Assembly (NCBI RefSeq): GCF_001522545.3
Contig: NC_031770.1
Coordinates: forward strand, 2,262,055 to 2,326,054
Direction of reading: 5' to 3'
Length of the DNA stretch: 64,000 nt
Source: Parus major
Taxonomy: Eukaryota > Chordata > Aves > Passeriformes > Paridae
Shown here: one piece after another, positions 25,128 through 38,600 of the stretch
Position numbering within the stretch: position 1 is the first letter of the stretch
Layout of the letters: the number at the start of each line of letters is the position of its first letter
Position numbers and translations under genes: made by a program
Notes under the pieces: generated by a model
The model's database searches: none
What the model was told of the DNA's origin: nothing
Seen by the model: the letters and a program-made list of their open reading frames with translations, nothing else

Positions 25128-26379
25128 GAACTTTTAGTTCCCATTTACCAAAGTGAAGAAAACCAAAAAATATGTAAGACTGGGTAGATCAGGAGTTCTG
25201 GTGTATTTAATATTTCCTAATTTTTATTGACAAAGGTTATCACCAATTGCTGCAGGCAGAGCAGCAGTCAGACCTCTCCTGGGGTGAGCATGCATATTTT
25301 CTCCCCAGCCCACGTTAGGTAATGTCTGGCATATGCTTTGAAGCAGGATGGTTTATTTCCCTACAAAATTTTTTCCTCCTGTCTTTAAATATTTGCCATT
25401 AGAAATCTGGATAGTCTTGTTATATTTATATAAATGCCAGTCCTTAGACTTCACTGATATCTTCTGGCAATGAATTATTTATTCTATGAGTGCACTGTAT
25501 ACTCGTTTTTAATGTACAACCCTTCAATTCCATTGCAAGTTCCTTTTGCTCATATTATAAACACTGCGTGGTTGAAAATCAGCAGGGAAGAATCCCAGAA
25601 ACCCCAATCCTAATAGATGCAATATTAACTAGACATCCCTGAACAAGTGTGTGGTTTCATACAGTGGTGTGTGCATTTTATCCCTATTTACTATTTGCAC
25701 AGCTGCAGAATGCAGAGAACCACACAACTGTGGATCAGGGCTGCGTTGTTCCAGGTACTCTGCAGAGACATTGTCACCTTCCTAAGGGCCTTGGTGCAGC
25801 ACAGGACAACAGAAAATACCAGAGGTTGGCCAGATGTGTTGTTATTTACAGCGCCCCTTCCAATGGCCTTATGCTGCCATTGCTGTGCGAAATTGTATTT
25901 TGAGTCTCACTTCCTTCCCTGCAGATGCCAAACTGCTCTGATTCACTGAGGCAACAGGGCAGCTGTTATTTGGCTAAATTCCCTGTAAACCGGTGTGCAA
26001 GGAAGAGGAATGCAGTGAAGGCAGAGGAATGCAGGATGAGCTTCCAGCAAGGCTCCTTTCGTCCTTCCTGCTTTCACAGGACCCACCGGGAGCACAAAGG
26101 CTGAGGCTGCACCCTCATTTTCCAAGGGCAGGGCTCTCACCCACCCACAGTCAGGTGTAGGGGCTGAGGGGAAGAAAGGGGCGTTTGTTTGGGATACCAT
26201 TCCATGTTTTAAATAGCAAAGCACAGGAATTGCCACCTACCTCCAACTGGCTCTGCATAACTCCACCTTTTTCTGCCTTTCTGGCATTTACAAAGGACTG
26301 TGTGAGGCTGCATCCTCCCTAAGCAAAGCCTTAATCAGTTTTCAGTCAGTCACTTTTTTTCTTCCTGGCAGCAGATATA

Positions 26380-27100
26380 AGGCCACACAGTCAAATAATG
26401 AACTTGTCTTTCATTTGGATATAGTTTATTAATGACAAAAACACTAATCCATTAATCAATTTAAAACAAGTTGGTAAATGAAAAAAATTCTCAGTCTCCT
26501 TTAGTAAGAGGATCACATGCATCTTAAAAGGGGGCCATTATCTCCATGGGTTTCTCAGCTGAAGTTAAAAATCTAAAAATGATTTTCATTCATTTCTCAT
26601 TAATATGCAAAATTATTCAAATTAGATAGTAATTAACCATCTACTCAGTAGAAAACCTTTTCATGATAATTTATGATAAACTCAGTAGCAGCTTTGATTG
26701 AGATTGATTTTTGGTGTTGAGAAGCTATCGTGAATACAAAAAAGCACCTGAAAAAATATTTTTAAACACCTAACTTACAGCTCAGCTAATTATATGGGAA
26801 CCATGTTCACAGATTATTTCAAAGGAAGGCCTATAGGCAAGATACTAATGCTGAATGAAACGGGCAAAACATCCTTTGGAGTTTGTCCTACATTTCATCT
26901 TAAAGCTCAGCTTTCTTCACATCTCCCAGCCTAATTCATTTAGAATGTTAAATGTTTAGCGCTGTTTAATTCAGCGAACGGCTACAGTGGAACCAGGGCT
27001 TTGCTTGATAAGGCTTACAGGATTGCTTTCAAGATAAAACTGGTTTGAAAATCAAAATGCATTCAAGACAAACTGTTGTTTTACAGCACAGTGTTCCTGG
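26380..27100. promoter_or_regulatory. Candidate enhancer-like segment with homeodomain/POU-type motifs
   Basis: Seen: many TAAT/ATTA cores, ATGCAAAATTATTC at about 26,604 (octamer-like), TAATTAACC at about 26,630, and CpG-retaining complex sequence around 26,955-26,985. Known: such clusters are frequent in developmental enhancers of gene deserts. Inferred only; AT-richness alone raises the chance of these motifs. Confidence 0.22.
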
Positions 27101-29639
27101 GAATACCACTATGATTTGTAAACAGACTCCAGGTCTGGTTTTGCAGATGGTGACGGGAGGTCAGTGGGTTATGGAGAGAATTTGGTTTTGTTCTCAGTAG
27201 CAAAGATGAGCTTCAGGACTGGGGGCTTGGTAGCTCTAAACACTGGGGACTGGTGTTCAGTAATGTGATTCTCCTGAGGTGGGAAAACCAGAGGGAAAGC
27301 AGCACTGACCTTGTGCTGCTGAAGTGGCGCTCAGGGATGGAAAAAACCCCACTCAATCCTTACTGCTCCTAGTGGGAATTGCTGCGAGCACCCATGCCAA
27401 AGAGGCAGGACTACAGAGGCAAGGAAAAACTGATATTCCTAAAGGCTTTTCCTCTGAACATGATCACAGAACTAAATGCAACCAACAACTGACAATCTCA
27501 GAATTCACATTCGGGGGATTTTGTGTTATTTAAATAATTACCCACAATAACAGGAGAAACGGGAACCTCGATGCCAAACCCCTTGAACTCTGTCATCAGG
27601 GAGAAGGAGGAGGGGAAGGATCAAGTTTCAGTTATGAGCTCTGGGACTATCCCTGAGGTTTAGTTCCAGCCCAGATCCAGAGCTGAAGGTCTGTTCTCCA
27701 GGGTGAAATCAAGGCCACGCATAAGCTGCATCTCACCACAGGTAAATCTTTCCAGCCCTTAAACCAAGACCCAGAAGTGAGTAAACAAGTAACTAGCAGC
27801 AAAGATGAACATGTAACTGGCAGCAAAAGGAAAGCTTTGAGCAAATCTGCACTCCTTTAAGTACAATGCCATCAGCATCCACACACATTAGGTCTTGGCT
27901 GAGTTTTATTTACTGCCCCACTGCAACCCCCAAAATCCTTTTCTTCATCAGTGCACTCTATAAATGTCCTGGTTAGTCAATAATCCCCAGCTGGACTTCC
28001 CAGCCCTGTGTTATTTTTTCACTCTTCAATGTATTTGCCATCTCTTGACCTGGTACCTACTACACAAGCCAAAGCACACTGGATCTGACTGCATTGTTCC
28101 TCCTTATCCCTCCTGCCTGCAATTGCTTCCAGATGGTCCTGCGCTACAATGACTCCATTCATTCCTCCCTGGAAGGCCCAGCGGGTGCCAAAGGACAACC
28201 TTTCCCAAGAGCCCTCCCTTCTGCAGGCATGGAAGGGACCACATTCATTCTGGTCACATTCATCCACAGTCCTGACATGAGAATGTTTCCAAAGGGTGAT
28301 AAAAAATTCTGTCAAGAAGTTACTGATGACACCCAAATTAGTATTTCCTCTTCCAGGGAAATGGTGAGAGTCAGCTCAGATGTGGAACAATAGTTTTAGG
28401 ATGCTGAAACCAAAAGTCCTGCTCAGGTGACATGTCACAGATGGGCCTCAAAAACAAGCCATTCTGGAGAAGAAAACATCATCTCTCAGCTGACACATTT
28501 AACTACTGGATCAAAGTGAGGGGAGTAACACGGGGAAAGATGATAAACAAGAATTTCAGATGAACTGATGCAGTTAACAGTGATTTCTGAAACAGAAGAG
28601 ACTAAAAGGAACAACAAACTGGTTCCAAGCTTCCACATCCATTGCTTTTCAGTGATCATTTTTCCTACATTCTGAGATACAAATAAATTGAAGGTAGCCA
28701 TATTTTTGACAAAAGCAGAAATAACAACTCTTTAAGCACTTATAAACCTCTTATTTTATTCCTTCCATTGTAGTATCTCAGGGGGTTTCATAAGTATGAA
28801 CTTCTCAAGTAGTGAAGTACTATTCAGCTTATTTTACTAGTGGGGAAATCGCAGCAAAGGGCAGGTTTGGTTATGTGTCCAACAGTTCACAGAGGAAGTT
28901 TTTGTCAGAAGAAGAAACAGTTACCTAACATTAACCTGGAGCCCTCGGCATTAGTCACTGGATGTTCTCTGTGGTTAGGAGAGAACAGATGCCAGCAGAG
29001 TTTAGCCATTAGAATTAAACAAGCCCTGATAAGCAGTGCTGATAGGCCCTGGTGAACCACAGTAACATCACACTTCAATGGGATGTGAACTTTTTAATCT
29101 GACGGACAAAAGCTGAACAGCATCCAGTGGATGGCAGCCAACTCCTGAGGTCCAGCTGGAAACCAAGTGGGATCTCTCTGATCACTTTGCACCACTTGAA
29201 CGAGAACAAAGCTACCCAAGCCAGCAAGGCAAAGCCACCAGACCAAAAAGAATCAGAAAGGTTCTGCCTCCTCAGAGTGCTGGAACAAACCTTTTCCACA
29301 AGATGCTACACACATCCTGGTGCTCAGATCACCCAATCAAAGAGGACTCAAAATGAGGGGGGATTGTGCATGGCCCAGCTGGGAAATTGGGCAGCAGGGA
29401 CACCCCAGTAGCTCCACTGGGCAAAATCCCCTCAGCGTCAGCCTATTTACTCTGTGTCAGCGGATGAAGCTGTAGCTTTGTCCTTGTGGGTTTTCAGTTC
29501 AATTTCTTTCTGCTACTTGTGGAAATGTGAAACAGTTAACAACCTTGTTTCAATAATATGCAATTCTGAGGGAGGAAAAATTGGGACCTAAGGAACCTGG
29601 CTTTTTTTCCTTCCCTTATTATAAAGTCATTTTTCAAAT

Positions 29640-30020
29640 CACCTTTCTGACACATTTGTCCATATTGATTAGCTGCTTTTAGAATGACATTGTCTGACCT
29701 GTCTAAATCCATCAATTGCTCTCCTGCTGATGCTTCATTCCCAGGCTACTTTAGCTTCTAATGGTATGGTATGAATATTATTCATACAGTCTTTTTTGCT
29801 GAAAAGATCAATAATCACATACATCTTACCTTTGCATTCTGGGTGTTGTTCAAGAAGCCCTTTAACTGGCCACAGACTCCTCTATTTCCCTTTTATCACT
29901 GTAGACTGTAAATGTTTCATTAGTAGCATTTAGAGAGTACATACTTGATACTATATCCCCAGGAGTTTCAAGTGAGTTATTAGGAACTTGTTCAGCATTA
30001 GGATTAATGCATATTCCCAA
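29640..30020. promoter_or_regulatory. Candidate conserved non-coding segment with an 8-bp inverted repeat
   Basis: Complex repeat-free sequence containing GTATGAAT-ATT-ATTCATAC at 29,769-29,787, a perfect 8-bp inverted repeat with a 3-bp centre. The half-site ATGAAT resembles POU-domain half-sites arranged head to head. Conservation cannot be assessed here. Confidence 0.25.
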
Positions 30021-33000
30021 TAGTTTTCACTGCATTTCCATTCTGTGTGCCACAAACTCTACAGTTAAATATGTTTTGTCCACTTAGAAACTGTTTGGTA
30101 GGGAAGGCATGCCTTAATTGTTCCCAAGACATTGGGTAATGCTCTACTGATGGGCCTAAGGTTGAACTAATAGGCAAGTAAGATGCAGTTTAGCTTCAGC
30201 AGGTTTTAAAGTACTAATGAGGCACAATATAATGAAGTTAAGAACTTGTCAAGACAGGCAGTTCATATAAAAAGTTGAAATAACCTTTACATTTTTTTTT
30301 CTTTAAAAAAAAATAAAAAAAATCCAAGATTATCCCAAGACTGAGCGCATTTATTCAAGTTAAATATTTTCTGGATTAATACAATTTTTAGGAAAGACTT
30401 TTTAATACTAAATGCCCTGGTTGAGCAAGGGGCAAAATGTTTCTGCCTAAATATCAGTAGGTCAAATATACTTGCAAAATACAGAGTTTTTAGTCTGAAG
30501 AAAGAGTGAGGTGGATATCCTGTATTCCAAGCTGCTTTTTATGCAACTGCTTGTCTATATTTAGCAGCTTTGCAAGCTGGGAAATTTTAGAGCTTTAAAA
30601 GAACAAATACTGACTAGTCACCATTTTTACTTCATGACATTTTCCTGGAAGCCCTCTCAGAACAAAATCACAATATTCTAGGTATTTTAGTAACTATGGG
30701 ACCGATTGGAACTTCATTGGATTTTAACTACTGCATGCCAGGCTGTTGTGCTCAGTAACATAAAATACTTCATTTTAATTTTCTGACATAAAAGTCTAAG
30801 TGTCCTGCTGCTGAGATGTATCAATCAAATCAGAGGTTCAAATAGAATATTATCTTTATGTTGGTATGAGAGAGAAAATGATGCTTTAGTTCCCAGTCAA
30901 TCGGTACCAAATGTCTTCACAGTCACTAACAGATTTCTGCACACACTTGTGCAGAGCCATTACTTCAGGGTTCATAAAGTGGAACACTGCATTTCTGAGA
31001 GAGCTGTAGCTTTTTTTTTATTTTTAGAACATAAAAATCTTGCTTGCATCAAAAAGGAAAATCCAAACTTGTCTTTAGAAGGTTCATTTTAAGACAGGCA
31101 ATGCAAACAATTAAAGCCCAAGTGTTTTGTGGATAGAGATATTTCAGAGATGTTTGAGATAATCTGCCCAAATCCATTTTTTTTTTATGAAGACCACTGG
31201 AGAGCTGCAGCAATGGGTAGGGATTTTTAATTTTGTTTAATGTGACCACCTCTCTGGCCATGAAGCACATGATTGTTGTGGAGAGGTGGAATGAAGTATT
31301 CTCTGCACTTGAAAAGCCTATTTCAATGCAGAATGATGAACAAAAATGTTTAATTAATAACTATTTTGGCTTATATTACATTTAAACCCTAAGTGTGCTT
31401 TTTCTTTCTAGCTTAGGTCACCACTCAATCTTAGCACAGGCTTTACAAATTCAATTTAAGATTGCACCAAATGTACATCCCCCAAATACCCCTTCTAGTG
31501 GCTCACTGAACAGTGGCTCACAGACATTTTCTTTCATGACCTATCCAGCACATGTTAAATTTCCTTAGTCAGCTGAAATATTCAAATCAAAGTTGCTGCT
31601 GCAATTAGAGAAAAAGAGGAGTTAGGGTTTGGTTGCAGTTTTTTCATGTCTTTCTGGTAGTAAAAGAATAGAAGCTGACTTAAGTGCTTAAATGTTAGAA
31701 AAAGTATGACCTGCAGGTAGAAACCAGATCTGGGGGGGAAAGAGAAAGAAAAGAACAAGTCCAAAAGATGAAGTGCTCAGCCTCCAGGCTAGGCTGCCTG
31801 CTGATTTCCCATGACTTGGTGTGGGAATGAGCACACACCAAAAGGCCTCTATCAGACAACCTACTCAAATGTGACTTTTTGCACCTCCCAGTACCAGAAT
31901 CCTTCAGTTCCATGCTGTAGACAAGCAAGTGCTCAATTTTATAGGAATTCAGGATATTCTTGAGTGACTTTCCCAATCCAGGGGAAAAGGACTCAGGCTC
32001 AGCACTCTGTGCTCCTGAATAAAATCAGTCTGGTTTAACCACTGGCCTGGAGCACAGTGGGGCACAGGCAGCTTTTTGCCCATGGAAGGCACAGAGATAA
32101 TTTCTGGACATGCTTCTGATGCTTCTCCAGGCACAAGGCCAGCTCTTCTCCCTCCCTGCATACTGCCAGACTGGGTAGGACGCCTCAGTTTTCACGGACC
32201 AGACACCTGAGACTGCAGAAAGGCATCAGGGAACAAAACCTAAGCAGTGAAAATGTGCAAACTTTTGATGGTATCAATTGCTTCTTACTGTTCCTTAACA
32301 AGTTGTCCTTTCCTAAGACAGATGTGAACCAGAAACTTAAAGAGGCACAAATGAACCTCCCCAGGACTGGACTCTAATTGTTACTCTGGAGAATATTTCC
32401 CTTGGTACCACCAACACACGGAACATTTCCCTCCCAACACAGAGATAATAATAATAACACTTTACTTTTTCTGACCCTTCACAAGATCATCTTCTTTGCA
32501 GCTTCTCCTACTCACAAGTCAGTTTGAAAGTGCTTCTGTCCTGTGCTTAACCTTGACCCAAAGGACAAAAATCATTGCACTTCAAGGAATGCTGCAGCAC
32601 TTGTGCTCACCTCCTCTTTATTCCTTACTTCTGCCCACCACATCATGGAGCTTTTCTATGAAGTACCAAGGAAGACAGGGAGAAATCCAAGTAAAGGAAT
32701 TGTTCTGAAGGTTTGCTGCAATAGAACTTAAGATGTTTCCTTAGCAAATAACTGAGTGAGGCTTCATTAAATGCTATTGTTGAGATTTTCACAGTAATAT
32801 CCTTTTTCATCTGAGGTAGGTAATATTGACAGTGTTGCAAAGTAATTACACCAACAAAGCAAATATATGGCATTGTGCCCTTACAATTCCTCTTCTGGCT
32901 GCCCAGCATGCAGCTCAGCAAGCAAGGCTACAGGCCACTGACAGCAGAAGAAATTGTTTTATTTCTTAATTGTGAAGCTCCAGGTTATAGAAATGCCACT

Positions 33001-34722
33001 CAGACTTGCTAAGCTTCCCAAATAAATAATTGATTATTTCATAGCTCAGTACAGTTACTGTACAAACCCTAAAGCAGAGAGGAATAGGCATTTGTTGGAA
33101 CTTAGTGCAGTGTGTTGCCAATCCAGTGGAAGCCAGACTAAATTTGTTCACTTGGTTCCTTCCCTCTCCAACACAGGCTCAATGTGGTTGTGGGAACTGC
33201 CAGTTCAATCAAAACCCACCTGTAGAACACACCAGCACATCCTTTGCAAGATCATCCTGCTTCATCATTGCCAGGAGATTTCTTGGAAATCTCTGGAACT
33301 CAGTGTAATGTCCCTTCAAATGGAAAACACCTTGTCTCACCGTGAAGGTCAACCAGTCCCATTTATAAACCTCAGTCCCTGGATTTTATGCAATGTCACT
33401 TGGTCAAACCAATTTCCATTCTCGTATTGGAAGAACAAAGAGTGCTCCTCAATATGAGACACTTTTTTAAGATGCTCCATCTCAACCAACATGACAATTT
33501 ACACTGGTTAGAAAATGTAAGGATTTTTTACTGTTTACTCTGGGGAAAAAAAAAAAAGAAAAAGTTCCAGTTATCTGCCCAGTGGATCAGCTACATGGGT
33601 TATTTCTCCTACAAGTGAAAACTGCCAAGCTGGCAGCATGGAAGTCTAAATCCCCTACAAGACACACTTGTTCAGTAAAGAAAACAGCAAGTTATGTGTC
33701 CCCACAGCAGAACTGCAGTGTTTCAAGCCTCCTTTGGAAGGACAAGCACAAAGAAGTGGGACATAAATCCCTTGCAGTGGCCATTCCCTGGCTGGTCTAT
33801 GGCTCACTGCTAAGCAGAGTGTCCATTAGTGTCAGTTGTAGCGGTGGATTTGCACTACAAACCTTCTTCAGCTGGGAATTGGACTGCAAACCCATCCTCT
33901 CATTTCACACTGCAAACCAAAACAGTCATCATGCAGTAATAACTTTTGGTCACTGCTAACCCAGACCCCATCAAAGCAGTGACCTTGAAATGAAAAGGTC
34001 TCATCTCACTCCCCTTCCTTTCATTTCTCAAGCAGAACAGTAACACCAAGAGTTCTTAGGATTGGAAGGAATCCAAATGTAATGTCATTGAACCTTGAGC
34101 TCTAAACTGGAAGCCAATGAGAATTATTTCCTACCGCTCTTCTCAAGGAAGATTAGAAACAACCAACCCTCCCAAAAAATCAAACCCTCAAGGATTTAGT
34201 TTTCAGCAACAGGTCAGGAGCTGAGCAATACCTACAAAACTCATCACCACTGACCTCAGGACATCTCTCACCACCAGTTGATAACATCCAACATTTCACT
34301 ATGGCAACCACCCTTCCTACATTCTGATTTATACGTACAATATTGCAGATTTTGGAATCTGTCCACGGTAACTGACCACCTAAATTATTGGGTCCTTATT
34401 TATTTGAATTATTAGTTCAAATTAATTGAAAAAGTTTGCTCCTGAGCCAATGCTCCTCTGTAAGCCCTGTACAACTTGAGTCAAGTGGTAAGGTTGTTTG
34501 GAATAGCAGAAGAGGAAATTTTAGTTTGGTTTTATGTCTTATTTTTACTTTAAAGAGTTATAAATATCACATTAACTGGGTTATAATATAGATAGTGATG
34601 TCTTCAATTTCCACTCCTTATGGTCTGGTTTTTGGTTGGTTTTCTTGGTACAACACTTGCTGCCTTTTCACTTTCAGAAAATCGAGCCCGAGAATTTAAA
34701 GTGAGATCTGTGTATAACTATA

Positions 34723-34738
34723 TATACATATATGTATA
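34723..34738. repeat. Perfect 16-bp AT palindrome
   Basis: TATACATATATGTATA equals its own reverse complement. It sits in a TA-rich stretch and is most simply a (TA/CA) microsatellite relic. Confidence 0.85.
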
Positions 34739-35079
34739 GATGTGCTATAAAAATTACAGCACAAATATCTACATATGCTGTGTGTTTTAAACACATTAAT
34801 CTAAGGCTCTGAAAATATCCAGTATGTGAGCATTCTACTTTTAGTTCCATGGTATTTTAAATGGCCAAGGCTGGTTTTTGCATTGCATATAAGGTTTTTT
34901 TCTGTTAAAAAATAATAACTATAAATCTGTTTTCTCATGCCCAAGTAGTCCTTTATGAGACGTGAGGAAACGCAGTGTGGATTGTCATGAACGGAGCAAT
35001 AATCATAAAATTAGAAACAAAAGAATGAGACAGAACAAAGCTGCCTTTTTTTTTTTTTAAAGATTCTAAATCACACACA

Positions 35080-35480
35080 AAACATTTGTTCTGCTCCAGC
35101 TCTTTGTGAACTAATTGGCTCTCCTGGAGGGACAGGTAATTGTACTTGACTACACAAGCTGTCCTGAAGCTCCCTTGGAAAGCTCCAGTAAGCTTCCAGT
35201 GTTAGCAGCCATCAAGGATTTCACAGGTCAGGCATCGGATCGATACAGCTAAAAGCAGCAGGGACTGTAATGTCGACAGCAGGTTTCAGAAAACGCTGCA
35301 AGTGCCAGTTTGTTCCCCTTCATGCAGAAGCTCAAGACAGCTTAATTAACCCTTGGAAAATAGAATTTATCCAGAGGCTCTGCGGGTCTGTACTGGGCCT
35401 TATTGGTGAGCTGCTAGCGGAGATGCTGTAGCTGGCAGCTCTGAATTCCCATTTCCCCCTTTAATGCTGTTCAGTTAGGA
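35080..35480. promoter_or_regulatory. Candidate conserved non-coding segment
   Basis: Complex sequence, no repeat signature, about balanced base composition and several retained CpGs (GGATCGATA, GTCGAC, AACGCT, CTGCGG, AGCGGA), plus ACTAATTGG and CTTAATTAACC homeodomain-type cores. It stands out from neighbours that are AT-rich and CpG-free. Functional status is inferred only. Confidence 0.25.
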
Positions 35481-35631
35481 TGCAAACAAGCCATGATTTT
35501 AGGAGAAGGTGCTCGCCCTGTCCTGAGGAGCTGCTGCAGGAGGCCACGGTTGCAGCTGCTTTGTTAGAACTCGCCTGTGATTGCAGCAGGAGCCTGGCCC
35601 AGCAGGAGCATTGATCACTCTCGTCTTGGGC

Positions 35632-35680
35632 TGTGTGTGTGGCTGTGTGTGTGCGAGAAAAAAAAGAGAGAGGGGGAAAG
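35632..35680 (+). repeat. GT microsatellite followed by an AG-rich tract
   Basis: Two TGTGTGTG(T) runs separated by GGC, then GCGAGAAAAAAAAGAGAGAG and a G/A-rich tail. It is an alternating purine-pyrimidine tract adjoining a homopurine tract, likely to vary in length. Confidence 0.85.
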
Positions 35681-38600
35681 AGTCATCTCCCACAGGTCTA
35701 AATGCTTCTTTGCCCTCTTGTAAAGATGTTCCCTTGTTAGTTGTCTACTTTTACTGTCTTTTAATACCGCATGGCCATGAAAAGTACAGACAAGGTAATT
35801 TTCCACATCCCAAAACACCTACATTTTAGAAGACAAAGAACTTGCCAGGGGTGACAGACCAGTAAGAAGTTAGCTTGTCTGATGTGATATTCAAATTTGT
35901 GTCTCCAATGTCAAGCCAACAGGCTGAAGGGTTTTCCTTCCACAGCTCTTTTCAAGCTAAGGAAATCTTCTAAGACATGCACAGAACAACTATGAAAGAA
36001 TACTCGAGTTACTGAGGCTTGGCAGATTTAACACAGAAATCTGCTTGTGAATTCAGTTAAATTATTTATAATATAAACTACTTTAAAACATTAACTATAC
36101 TTCGATTATGTGTGGCTTTAATGTCTATAATTTCAATTAAATCATGTAAATGTATCTTGTTCAGTTTACATTTACTTCCTTTAAAGAATGAAAACCTGCT
36201 GCTTTTGTTCTGGAACACTGAACTCTCACTGGAGAAATGAAAGTAGACACCACTTTCTGTCTATTGGTTTGTTGCTGTTTCTGATGGTAAAATACTACCT
36301 GAATTGAGTAAGATGAGGGAGATAAAATCAAATTAGAAATTTGATTTTTTTACATGAGTACACACAGATCATCTCACAGACTCACACAGAGACTTGTGGC
36401 ATTAACTATGCAACCCTGAATCCATATTTTCATCTTCAATAAGCATTAAAGACATGGGAATTTATGATAAAATACAAAAATGATGAACAACAAGCAACAA
36501 GGATTCTAAAAAAAAAGCCAAAGCAGCCCAGACTATATTCGTGATTGTTGTATTAACACCCTCACAAAAATGGCACACTAAAAGCACTTGATATGATTAT
36601 TTAATAAATCTATGTCACAGTCCCCTGTCCAAGAAACTAGATATAATTTCTCAGGATAGCTTGTAGGAAACAGAGGTGGTGTTTCCTCTGCAGAGGTAGT
36701 GAAAGATGCTGCTTGAAGGTCTGCAAGCAAAGGGGAATGACAGGTACTTGACACATTTCAACCTGGCATATTGCTGCCTCCTGGGGAGCCAGAAGGTTCT
36801 GAGGTGGGCCCACACTCATCCACATTTGTATTAATGACAGGCAAGAAAAAAATAAACCAGTGCTGCAATGACAAATGCAGGAATGAGAAAGGGCTGGGCT
36901 GCGTCCAACAGAAGTGTGCAAAAGCAGATCTACTGCAGAGGGAGAATTTACTTATGTCACATGAGCATCTTACATACAGGCACATTGCACTCCCCTTGAG
37001 AAGAGGGGTTTGCTGAACGACTGGCAATGAAAAAAGACAGAAGTAGGTGACAGAAAAGAAGTTTCATGGCTGCTTACACCAACTGTGAGTCTGTCACCAG
37101 AACTGGAGAAAACATCCATCCTAGTGTTTTAAAGTCTTTACTTGCAGTCTGGACTACAACTAGCACGTGCTTGAAAGGAGCACAGAATTCAGCTGGCTAT
37201 CTCTGATTTGTGAGATCGAGCAGGACAAAAGAAGCATTGCTAAACCCTTTGCCCCAGCTCTCAGGAAGGCTCGAAACTAGACTGAAAAATGTGCAAGATT
37301 TTGGTAGATGGTAGTAAGGGAAGGAAATATGATTACTGCTAGAATATCAATTAAATAAGCGAACCTTTCTGACTCCAGAGCACTGGAGTCCATGGAAAGA
37401 TGCTGAGGTATACAGTTATGAAAAAAAGAGATGAATTCTTCTACCTCTGCCACTATTCTCTTGCAGTTTCTGTTTTTCCTGTCACTGTCTCTTTTTTTTA
37501 TCTCCATTTCTACTTTTATTTTTACTGGTTTGGGGTTGAAGTTCTTTTGCAATATTACCCTGTCAGGGCCTGACTGTACTGGAACTGCTTGGTGCCACCA
37601 TAACACACAGCAACATCTGACCAGCTGCAGGGTGTGGGAGAACAAAGAAACAAAAACAACATGTTGGAAACATTTTCTTCAAGAAATGCAAATGATTTCT
37701 GGTGAAACACCATGAAGTGCATCTTAGCATTTTCCGACAGCTCCAGAATACAGGAGGTAAAGATCCTTAAGGAGAGCTCTGCTCTGATATATTCTAAGCT
37801 TACTTACTCATTAGGACCTGGAAGAGCAAAATCTAAACCTGACATAACTCAAGAATTCAATTTTAATAATATCAACAAAGAGCTTTTACATTCCCACAAT
37901 ACAATTTAAAACCAAAATCCTTCTGTTAATTATCAGGGAGTGCAGGCTCTCCAAGCTTGAGTACCTATTTCTGTTTAAAGGTCGACACTTTAAGTGCTCT
38001 AAAATCCACATACTTGCTCAAATTGCCTTGAAATTTGGTGTGTGCCATGGGGACCCAAGGGAAGGTTAGAGTCATATGCTGAGGGTCACGTTTGCCTGGG
38101 CTTTTCAAGATATGCTTGAAAAAGCAGCTTTTTCTAAGTGATAAAATTCTGATAAACTGTTTTTTTTTTTTCTATTCTTGCATATCCTTAGCGGGTCAAA
38201 CCACAGTTCTATACAATGTTTAAATGTGTGTAACATTCAGCATTTGTCACCCTGAATAGGAAAGTGTCCAACTCCCCAATCCTAAGAGACTACAGAACAT
38301 CAGTATTCTGAAATCAATGGCTCCCACCTCACTGGCCAGCTTCCAAATGAGCTGGAGAGTACAAGAGGATGCCTGATATTAACTTACTCTGTGCCTGGTG
38401 GCAGTTTGCATTTGGTCCTCCAAATGAATTCTGAAACCAACTGATTTGATGAGTGATGGAAAAAATCAAAGATGTATTTTATCATGTGGGGTAAATACAA
38501 TTAAAATTGTTTTTTTAAAAGCAAGTTACACATATGAATTCTTGGCTTAATGAGACAGGAGAAAAGGCCTGGAAATGGTGACTGGGGAGAATTCAATGTT

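Noticed and set aside
24696..25187. 163-codon frame on the + strand
   Set aside because: Its 3' part reads through a CR1 3' end, and no domain is visible.
28080..28400. Possible LINE-like segment (TGATGACACCCAAATTAG resembles the RT ADDTK region)
   Set aside because: A single short match; neighbouring codons and order do not support a LINE RT.
34045..34130. Sequence TAGGATTGGAAGGAATCC resembling the reverse complement of a CR1 3' end
   Set aside because: Only a short stretch is similar and the following blocks do not match CR1; too weak to call.
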